The notes under the pieces were generated by a model. The model searched no databases. It was not told the origin of the DNA and saw nothing but the letters and a program-made list of their open reading frames with translations. From Coniella vitis (Eukaryota > Ascomycota > Sordariomycetes > Diaporthales > Schizoparmaceae): a DNA stretch of 64,000 nt. The stretch is taken from NCBI GenBank assembly GCA_011317545.1, contig WUJK01000004.1:2294001-2358000 (forward strand), read 5' to 3'. Each line of letters opens with the position of its first letter. The stretch's first letter is position 1. The position numbers and the translations under genes were made by a program. Below are positions 55,533 to 64,000 of this stretch, piece after piece.

Positions 55533-56398
55533 AGCTGTGTAAGATTCTAACGTGCAATGCTTAATATCAACAACAAAAGGAGGGTCGGGAAAATAAAGAC
55601 TGGAGCAAGTGGACGCTTTTACGTACGATGCATATACATGTACTAATAAGGGCTATCTGGGGCTCCCTTATCATATAGATGGGAGCCAGATGGCCAGACA
55701 CTTCGTTTCTCGAGTAGTCATTTGCGTATGAATAATAAACTGTGTACAAACGTGCGAATACACGCTTGCGCGCGAACCAGCCAATGACTGAGCTCTTGGG
55801 CACATTTGGGGGCGGAATCAGGAAAGGAGAGGGGCCGGAAGCTTGTGAGCGATGTCGCTGGGGCTGGGCGCACGCCTATATTTCAAGTGAGCTAGTGGCT
55901 GCAACCCTCTGTACGTAGTAGTAAAGCGCTACTACGACCTAGGTATGTACAAGTATGCACAATCTTGGAAGCTGGAGCACTGAGCACCTACGTACGGCCG
56001 GCCTTTCGGTAACCGTAGCTGCTCGGTGGATCCCGCCAGCGAGCCCAACAGAACTTAGCGCACTGGCCAGCGATGGATGCTGGGATTGCAGGGGTTCCAC
56101 GTAGGTTCGCTCGGAGCTTTGGCGCAGGTCAGCGAGGAGCCAACAACGAAAAATTCCCTCCGGCGATATCGTTGAGACTGCGCTGATAATTGGCGATACC
56201 GCGTCTCTTCTTCCAACCCGCCCCTGTCTGTTGCTCGTCACCAGCGCCAGTTGCTGCCAGTTGAGAATCCGCCGGCGCCATCGACCAATTTTTACCCTTC
56301 TCTCTCCTGTCCAATCCCACCCCCCCCACACCTTCCCCTTCGCCTCTCCAAGCTTCGTCCCTTGGCCACGCCGCCCACTCGCACCAACATCACCAACA
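55533..56398. other. intergenic, PDB1 promoter side
   Basis: ACCTAGGTA at 55937-55945. The last 170 bases are C/T-rich leader. No gene seen. Confidence 0.6.
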
Positions 56399-57665
56399 AT
56401 GTCCCGCTTCCTCCGACCGGCCGCCCGCCTGGCTGCCACTGCCCGCGCAGCAGCCCCTCGCACCTCTTACTCCTCCCTCCTGTCCTCGTCGTCCACGATA
56501 CCACAAAAGACCGGCCGCCCGGCCTCCGCCTTCCTGCAGACGAGAACATATGCCTCGGCCGGTACCAAGGAGTACACTGTCCGTGATGCCTTGAACGAGG
56601 CTCTGGCCGAGGAGCTCGAGCGCAATGACAAGGTCTTTGTGCTGGGTGAGGAGGTTGCCCAGTACAACGGTGCCTACAAGGTCACCAAGGGTCTTTTGGA
56701 CCGCTTTGGTGAGCGCAGGGTCATCGACACTCCCATCACCGAGTCGGGTTTCTGTGGTCTGGCCGTCGGTGCTGCCCTGAGTGGTCTGCACCCTGTTGTG
56801 AGTACCAGCTCCGGGCTCTCGCGTTGCGAACCCTGTCCTAGATAAGGAACACTGGGAAAGGAGTCACTAACCAAAGGTAACCCGCTCGTGTTCCCCCGTC
56901 CAGTGCGAGTTCATGACCTTCAACTTTGCCATGCAAGCCATCGACCAGATTGTCAACTCGGCCGCCAAGACCCTCTACATGTCCGGTGGTATCCAGCCCT
57001 GCAACATCACCTTCCGCGGCCCCAACGGCTTCGCCTCCGGTGTGGCTGCCCAGCACTCGCAGGACTACAGCGCGTGGTACGGCAGCATCCCCGGTCTCAA
57101 GGTCGTCGCTCCTTGGTCCGCTGAGGATGCCAAGGGTCTCCTCAAGGCCGCCATCCGCGACCCCAACCCGGTTGTTGTGCTCGAGAACGAGCTGCTGTAC
57201 GGCCAGTCCTTCCCCATGTCCGAGACCGCTCAAAAGGACGACTTTGTCCTGCCCATTGGCAAGGCCAAGATTGAGCGCGCCGGCAAGGACCTGACCATCG
57301 TTACTGTGTCGCGCTGTGTCGGCCAGTCGCTCGTCGCCGCCGAGAACCTCAAGAAGAACTACGGCGTCGAGGCTGAGGTCATCAACCTGCGCTCCATCAA
57401 GCCCCTCGACCTCGAGGCCATCATCAAGTCCGTCAAGAAGACGCACCGCCTTATGGTCGTCGAGAGCGGATACCCGGCCTTTGGTCTCTCGTCCGAGATC
57501 CTCGCCCTCGCCATGGAGTACGCCTTTGACTACCTTGATGCCCCCGCCCAGCGTGTCACTGGTGCCGAGGTCCCCACGCCCTACGCCCAGGGCCTGGAGG
57601 AGATGAGTTTCCCCACTGAGCCTCTTATCGAGCACCACGCTGCCAAGCTCCTGAAGCTCATCTAA
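56399..57665 (+). CDS. PDB1: pyruvate dehydrogenase E1 component beta subunit
   Basis: Two exons, 56399-56797 and 56904-57665, with a 106-base GTGAGT..CCAG intron, give 386 residues. Residues 1-50 are an Arg/Ser/Ala mitochondrial presequence (MSRFLRPAARLAATARAAAP). Core: EYTVRDALNEALAEELERND, GEEVAQYNGAYKVTKGL and TPITESGFCGLAVGAAL, then after the splice CEFMTFNFAMQAIDQIVN, RGPNGFASGVAAQHSQDY, the helix AEDAKGLLKAAIRDPNP, LPIGKAKIERAG, and a C-terminal transketolase domain with VVESGYPAFGLSSE. E1 alpha/beta decarboxylates pyruvate using TPP in the mitochondrial PDH complex. The alpha subunit is not in this window. The strong codon bias of the gene fits high expression. Confidence 0.96.
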
Positions 57666-58342
57666 AGGGAGGAAGGATGTGCTTTGGGGGATTCGACACG
57701 GCGAACAATTGGAGGAGGACAGAGAGCATAATGTAAACACAAATGAGAGCAGCAATGACTCTCAAAAGACATGGGAAAGGGTGTAGTCGATAGAAGAACG
57801 ATGTTGAAAGAAACGAGCGATACCTGGAGCGATGCAAGAGAAAAAAAGATCGTCAAGGGTGGGGAGAAAACAACAAATCAACGGGTCTTCTTCACCGTGA
57901 TTTAGTTGGCATAGAATAGGGAATCGGCGAGAAGAAATGCATGTACTTCTATATGAATATTCAACTCTCGTAGTATACTGCCAGGTGCTGCCCTTGAAAT
58001 AAAGTGACCATGTGGGCAAGGAGTTTACTTGTCTCTCATAGTGTTTTTCCCCTACTCGTTTTCTTTGTCTTTGGAAATGTGGTTTGAATGCACCGCGATT
58101 TCGCCACCAGTGGCTGCTCAGCAATGTCAATAGAACTGGAAGAAATTGTTTACCGACCTACCAAAAACCACAAGGTATGTAATGGAACAAGAAAGGCATT
58201 AGCGGAGCCCTGAGACGGTCACAGTATGATAGTAGCCCGTATTCACAATTTCACGCTAAAATATTGTCTATCGTGTATCGTCTTTTCTAAATCCCAACCT
58301 CATAAAACCATCTAAAAGGCATAAGCATCCTATTTAAACCTT
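57666..58342. other. convergent 3' intergenic region
   Basis: Between the PDB1 and ZUO1 ends; A/T-richer, no gene seen. Confidence 0.6.
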
Positions 58343-59752
58343 TCAAGAGGACAGGGTCTTGGCATCACCCTCCTTGAGCTTGCCAGCGCCAACCAGACGA
58401 GCAACCTCGTCCTTCCAGACAGCCTTGATCTCGTCAGCGACCTTCAGGCCGTTCAACTTGCCAGCAAGCGCAGCGATCTCGTCGGCATCGATCTTGCCCT
58501 GGACGAGCTCAACGTCGTTCAGAACAGCATCAATTTGTGCTGCGCTGGCGTCGCCAGAGGCAAAGTAGTTGGCGTCCTTGACACTGCCCTTGAGCACACG
58601 CTTGTTCTTCTTGACAGCGTTCTTGGCAGCCTCCTTGGCCTTCTTGTTGGCTTCACGGTCCAACTTGGCCTTTTCCTCGGCCTCCTTGGCAGCCTTCTCC
58701 TCGGCCTCCTTCTTCAGGCGGGCATCCTCGAGGGCCTTCTTCTCGGCAGCCTCTCTCTCATTCTTCTTCTTGTTCTTGGCGGCGTTTTGCTCCTTCTTGA
58801 AGCGGCGGATACGCTCATCGCCAGCCATGCAGTCGTCTACGAGCTTGCGCAGACGAGCATTGTCCTCGGCCTTTCTCTTCTTGCGGGTGTTGGCATTCTT
58901 GCGCTCCATGTGGCGCTTCTGGTCACGGTTCTCGTTGTCGTCGGGCACGTCCTCGTCGAGGTACTCAAAGGAGCGCCAGCTGTCAAAGTTGTACCAAAAG
59001 TTGTAGAATGTGTCGACCTCCTCGTAGGTGGAGTTGGCGTCGCCAAAGGCAGGCACGGGGTGGTTCTTGGAGAAGCGGCCCTCGGCCTTGAAGACCTTGC
59101 CCCACAGCTTGTAGTAGTCGGCCTTGGGGTTCTGCAGCTGCTTTTTGGTTGGCGGCTCGACGTCAGCGGCCTCGTCGACACTGTCGAACTGGCGGCGGCG
59201 GATAGGGTCGAGCAGGACCTCAGTGGCCTTTTGAATGCACTTGAAGAAGTTGTCGTCATCGGTGCGGCCCGAAGCGGCCTTCTTGTCGGGGTGGTGCTTG
59301 AGGACCTTCTTGCGGTGGGCACGCTTGATCTGGTCCTCGGTAGCCTTGAAGCGGTACTTGGACAGACCGAGCACGGCGTAGTGGTCTTGCTCCTATAATG
59401 GAGCAAAATATCAAATGTCAATCTCAAGATCTATCAACGGCCTATGCTTAGAAAAACAAATGCATACCTTCCAGTCCTTGGCCTCACGCTGCAGCATCAT
59501 GGGGTCCTCGGGCTCGCTCATGTCGCTGTCCTCATCAACCTCGACCTTGGTGGCCTTCTCCTGGGCCTGAATGCGGTCATCCTCGGAAAAGGTGCGCTTG
59601 TGACGGGCGCGGCGGGCGTGGGCGAGGAAGTGAGGGCCAACGGGCTCAATGGTGCGCTGCGTCGAGGCGGTGACCTTGCCGACGACCTTGAAGTCCTTGT
59701 CGGCGGACCAGCCCTCGGGGAGGGTGGGCAGAGAGCGTGTGCCAATCGTCAT
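58343..59752 (-). CDS. ZUO1: ribosome-associated J protein zuotin
   Basis: Two exons, 59468-59752 and 58343-59392, with a 75-base intron (GTATGC..TTATAG), give 444 residues. The J domain begins after the splice (EQDHYAVLGLSKYRFKATEDQIK), with the HPD motif at residues 129-131. The zuotin homology region follows (KKQLQNPKADYYKLWGKVFKAEGRFS ... TFYNFWYNFDSWRSFEYLDEDVPDD), then a long charged helical region (Lys/Glu/Ala repeats, about 250-360) that contacts rRNA in yeast, and a C-terminal bundle. Zuo1 pairs with Ssz1 to form RAC and stimulates the Hsp70 Ssb at the peptide tunnel exit. A long frame on the opposite strand is a Lys/Glu-codon shadow. Confidence 0.95.
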
Positions 59753-60683
59753 TCTGTCTTCTTTATTATCTCGCCTTTGATTGATAGGCCAGAGAAAAAG
59801 AAAGTAGGGTTGACGAGAATGCAAAATGTTTGGGTGAGATCTTAGCAGTTAGCGCAGTTGGCAGGCCTGGTGGAACCTTTTTTTTTTTTCCGCTCTCAGC
59901 GGCGCCTTCCTGCTCACTGATTGATATACTCACACCCCCTAGAGTAGGTCGGTTGACCCCTCTGCCATTGAGAACCGCCTGGGGGCAGTTGGTGAACAAA
60001 AGCCGCCTGCGCAGAAAATCAGGACCTTTTAAACTTCAACATTTCCATCCCAACGTTGGCTAGCCTACGAAACGGCCACGACAACAGTGAATATAGATTC
60101 CCATGCATCGCAATCATTACGTGGACGCGATGGATGCGTCACCGCTCTCAGCATCCTTTCCAGCGATCACTAAAAGAGCACCATATGAAGCATGTTGACT
60201 CGAACGGCACCAACTCTTTTTCTCACTGCCCCATTCTGCACTCGACGAGCTCTCCAGTTACCTTGCCTGAATCCTACAAGAATTCTCCCATATCAGGCGG
60301 TAATCTGTCAAGCATCTTTGTGAGCACCAGGAATACATTCGCAGCTCCTCAATGCCCAAGGACATAACGAGTCACAACAACCACAACAACACGACCAGGA
60401 ACGTTGAATGTTTGCACTAATTGACTTTACTGTGTTCTTAGTAGGTAAAGGTATATGTAGCGGATCTTCAGACTGTACTATACAACGTTGCGCAAGGGTA
60501 TAATGTAAAACAGATGAAAGGAAGAGACAAAGAAAAACAGGAAAAGATCCCCAATCAACACCAGTCCGCCCAACCGAGGACAAATCCGCTTGGCCCAACC
60601 GTTAACCATCAAATTCTTCGTTGTTTCGTCATTGGCGAGCCTCAGCAGACACGCAATCCTCATCATTATCCAGTCGCGGCTTA
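59753..60683. other. intergenic between ZUO1 and the RGS gene
   Basis: ZUO1 promoter (T11 run near 59880) and RGS-gene 3' region. Nothing coding is supported. Confidence 0.6.
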
Positions 60684-62227
60684 TTAATGATGGTGGTATG
60701 TTTCCTTCCAGATGGGCAAGAAAATGAAGAGCAAAACTCCCAAGAGACCCGCAACGACGCCGCCGCCTGCACATTGCAACAGGATCATCCTCTGCAGCCT
60801 CCGCAAGTGTTTGTCCTCGACCTTGTGATGCTTGTCCCCAGCGACTGTTCTGCTGATGAACCTCTTGGACCTGCTGAACCAGCCGCGAGGTTCTGGCCGA
60901 CTGGCGCCGACCGCCTCTTCTTCTTCGAACCGCTCCCACGGCAGCGTCTGTCGCTTGGCTAAAGACAACATCACAAAACACATTCCTTGGCTTCCAATCA
61001 ACAGCAATGCCACACCCATTTGCCACAATGGAAAGACGTAGAAACACGTCCACCGCGTATGCGCCCCACGGTGTGGATGGAAAGCCTGGAGCAAGACCAC
61101 CATCAGGCCAACCAGAAGGTTGAAGATGCCGATGACATTACCGAAGCAGATCGTTTCGTACGTTCCAGTCGCCAGTCCTACGCTCACAAAGTTGCGGTGC
61201 GAGCAGTTCTTCATCACTTCGTATATGTGGTCGGCTATTGGTTTCAGGTGTCGCGGATCGCACGATTGTTCAATATTTCTCAACACGCTTTGCCGCAATG
61301 CATGTGAAAGATTGAGCTCCTTCTCCGCGCCCGGGAGCAGGAAGGTCGCGATGGCGCTATTGAGCTCGGCACGGTGCTCCTGCGACGAGGACTTGCTGGA
61401 TGGTCTGCCAAAGACCGGCGAGGGATCCGGCGAGGGCTGCCTCTCGACGTCTTGGCTCTCGTTGATGGCCTCCAAACGACAGAACCCATCCGCACAATCC
61501 GAATGGTTTTCGCGCCGAAGCCAGTGCGGAAGCATGGCGCTCCATATCGACCTCTCTTTGGCAGCTCGGACACAGGGCGACTCAAGATGTGCTATCCTCC
61601 GCTCCAAATCAATTCTCGATTTTGTTGCTTCCTTGTCTAGGAGAGGAAAAGCCTTTAGCACCGCCACAGCTCAGAAGGTATTGAATTCACGCGACTCACT
61701 CCGATACAAGGACCCGATGCTCGACAAATCCGTCTCGACTGAATGCGTTCTCGCGGGCCGCTTGATATCCTTTGATAGGCGGTCTCTCAAAGAGTCTGGA
61801 AAGTTGGCATTGTAATTCTTGTACCTGCAGGCGGTCAGTGCATGGATCGTGGCTTAGAGTTTGGCCCCTCTGGGAAGGAAGCAAAGCGTTTCTTTGGTGC
61901 AACTCTTTGAAACAAGGATTGCTTCTGATTGCTTCTGGAAGCAGCACGGTTGTCGACGTACCACAAGTAGAACTCGAGGTTCTCGGACGAATGCTCAATG
62001 TGCTTGAGATACAAAAAGAAGTCGTGCAACGACATTGGACTGCAGGTCTTGTTCTCCAGCACCCTGTCGAGCGACAATCTGCTTGGAATGGCTGCAAAGG
62101 CGTGCGGCGGACTCTTTGGTCTATGTCTCGGTACCAGACTCTCGTCGTTCATCATCCGCGTGTAGTCCTCGATATCTCGCCATTCTGGTCTCTTGTACCA
62201 GAGCTTCAACGAAGCCGGGACCGCCAT
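60684..62227 (-). CDS. RGS-domain membrane protein, Rax1-like
   Basis: Three exons in transcript order, 61962-62227, 61700-61824 and 60684-61636, give 447 residues with in-frame splices (GTACGT..CTGCAG, GTGAGT..TCCTAG). The N-terminal region reads MAVPASLKLWYKRPEWRDIEDY ... MSLHDFFLYLKHIEHSSENLEFYLWYKNY, the first half of an RGS box. The middle is Ser/Pro-rich. The RGS second half (RAELNSAIATFLLPGAEKELNLSHALRQSVL ... HLKPIADHIYEVMKNCSHRNFV) precedes three to four hydrophobic spans, a basic segment (FSRSKRFISRTV) and a final membrane span (MILLQCAGGGVVAGLLGVLLFIF). RGS followed by spans fits Rax1, which with Rax2 marks polarity sites, rather than soluble GTPase-activating RGS proteins such as FlbA. 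GAP activity is not assured. Confidence 0.85.
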
Positions 62228-64000
62228 GATCTTCCGTGCCGCACGCTCGCCTCGTCAATACGGTTATCTGGTCAAGTGTTGGATCGAGGATCCAGTGCTG
62301 GTGAAAGGTGCGACGCCCCCAAGAGTATTATTGCAGCAGTGCGTCTCCTTCTTCTGCCCTCATATCCACCTGCTTTCATCAGGATTGTGTCGATCCTTCG
62401 TTGAGCAGGGATCTTGATCCGTGCTGCGGCGCAGATGGATGGGCCCTTTCTATGTTTGGCAATGTCCATGCAATCGTGTCAGACAGCGTCAAACTGGGTT
62501 AATGGCCCCGCCCGAGCCAAGCGTAATACCACCCAACAGCTGAGCGCCTGCAAACTATTGCTACTGTTGGTAGAATCAGCTATCAACCAAGACCAGGAAA
62601 CGGTCACTCTACATATACCCAAACTTGCCGCTGGGGGCCATGGTAAACGTCTAACACGACGTGCCCGGTGCCGACAGTGCCGCAAGGGGAAGGTCGTCCG
62701 TCTCATTAAACCTGAGAGAAGTACCGCAAGGTCATGACAAGCGAAACTCTCCAGATAATACATATTCGTGATCAGCCCTCGGTGTAAGCCGTCGACCCGA
62801 TCTTTCTTGGGCGCGTTTCTCTGCGTCACGGCGACTCCACTACATCCAGAAGTCGCTACATGGTAAGTAGCACAACTTCCGGCGTTTTCTCCCATAGCCC
62901 GCTTGCTTCCAGCTACCATGTGTTTTTGACACTTGCGGAGCCGACGATGATCAGCCGCCACCCGATCGCCCCCATGTTGATTGTACCTGGCCTGGCCGGT
63001 CCTGGTGAACGCGCAGCGCGGTGGAGTACTGCTGGCTGGCGCCACACATACTACTAAGACCCGCCTCCATCCGCTCAACATTCCTTTGACAATCTTCGGC
63101 ACATCTACGGACGGAGGGCATCACTTTCCACATGCCACACACTGGATCGAGCTTCGCAGCGCTGGCCTTGTCCAAGCGTGGACCAAAAGAAGTTCCAATT
63201 GAAAGGAGAAGAGAGAAAGAGAGAAACATAAAAGCAGCCCACCCCGGGCACGCGGTGAGGGGCGTTGGTCAGACTAATCTGAGCCATGATCCGCTCAAAC
63301 TTTGCTAGCGATGCATGCTCGCTCGCTCATCTTGCTTCCTTCTCCCGATTCAATGGCATTGTGGCAAATTATCACGCCCGAGAAAGTAGCCTGCGTGCCA
63401 CAAAACAGTCACGTAAGCCCGATCACTTCTTTATCCTGCCTCGACGATCTTCGACGCTTCGCTGAATGTGTCGGGCTTCGCAACCGTCAGCACTCTCACC
63501 TGCCATTTCGCCTCGCGCGCCCCATAGTGCCCATCTCAGCGCACTCTTGTCTCACCTCACTGGAAGGAAGCCGTCTCTGACCTATCGTTGCACGAGCTAT
63601 GCTGCTTCTGGAAGCAACTTCTTTGGCCACCCAACTTCGGCTGCCGAGCGGTCGAACACCACGTGCAATCCCGCCTGTGGCTATCAGGTTGGGCCTTTTG
63701 GCCGCATCTGCGTCCTGCAATCCAGGACAAGGTACAACGGTGCTGGCCACTTATGCCAGCAGCAACATGCGTTATGTATCATGAGCAAGTACAATGACTT
63801 GCTTGGGCTGCTGGGTAGTGCACGAGCGAGCGACGTCTTCCCCACACCTCCCACTGCACAAGTGCATCCATCGCGCCGTCACACTCATCATCCTTTCGCT
63901 CATGTACCCAATTTCGCACTGCATTGGCACCATGTGGGTACAAATTGAGCGAGGAAGAGGCGCACGTCGTGAAAGGTAATAAGAAGAAGACCTTGAATGC
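62228..64000. other. terminal 1.8 kb, no supportable gene
   Basis: Upstream of the RGS gene. Frames up to 207 codons on both strands have no recognisable domain. A Cys-containing plus-strand frame at 63466-63948 lacks a signal or splice context. Confidence 0.55.

Noticed and set aside
58535..59398. 287-codon hydrophobic plus-strand frame opposite zuotin
   Set aside because: Lys/Glu codons read backwards give Leu/Val runs; artificial hydrophobicity.

Overview
The window is nuclear DNA from a filamentous ascomycete. Gene structures, protein families and codon use point to Sordariomycetes, probably Hypocreales; genus and species cannot be read from the sequence. Short introns of about 60-140 bases have GT..AG ends and CTAAC-like branch sites. 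Coding regions are GC-rich at third positions and lie between long non-coding stretches of simple repeats. Recognised proteins include a PBS2-type MAPKK, RHO3, SUR7/PalI, a CFEM-like protein, a Rax1-like RGS protein and fungal MET1. I see no bacterial, viral or organellar sequence, no rRNA, no confident tRNA, no CRISPR array and no intact transposon.

Layout. 1-13 kb: a secreted GH17 beta-glucanase, a C2H2 protein, a small single-span membrane protein, a SUR7-family membrane protein and a CFEM-like secreted protein, separated by gaps of 0.9-2.4 kb. 14-25 kb, all on the minus strand: an ExoIII/AP-endonuclease-like protein with an in-frame polyglutamine tract, a capsule-type glycosyltransferase, an arylsulfotransferase-family protein and the biotin-bearing alpha subunit of 3-methylcrotonyl-CoA carboxylase. 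26-36 kb: an FMN-binding split-barrel protein, an auxin-efflux-carrier-type membrane transporter, a 4.8 kb stretch without a supportable gene, then the osmostress MAPKK PBS2. 38-46 kb: an 840-residue low-complexity coiled-coil protein, the siroheme enzyme MET1 and the GTPase RHO3. 49 kb: a decayed AA9-type lytic polysaccharide monooxygenase. 51-62 kb: a dense housekeeping block of MZM1 (complex III assembly), SLT11 (splicing), ERG6 (ergosterol), PDB1 (pyruvate dehydrogenase E1 beta), ZUO1 (ribosome-associated J protein) and a Rax1-like RGS protein. The last 1.8 kb has no supportable gene.

The genes do not form one pathway or an obvious biosynthetic cluster. Themes are cell wall and cell surface (GH17, SUR7, CFEM, glycosyltransferase), polarity and stress signalling (PBS2, RHO3, RGS/Rax1) and mitochondrial metabolism (MCC alpha, PDH E1 beta, MZM1). 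Exon boundaries were worked out by hand from splice signals and reading-frame continuity. Functional names rest on remembered family motifs, not on a database search. No new system stands out clearly. The most unusual items are the AA9 relic, the polyQ insertion in the AP-endonuclease-like protein, the low-complexity coiled-coil protein and a TATA-bearing pentanucleotide-repeat locus with no gene.
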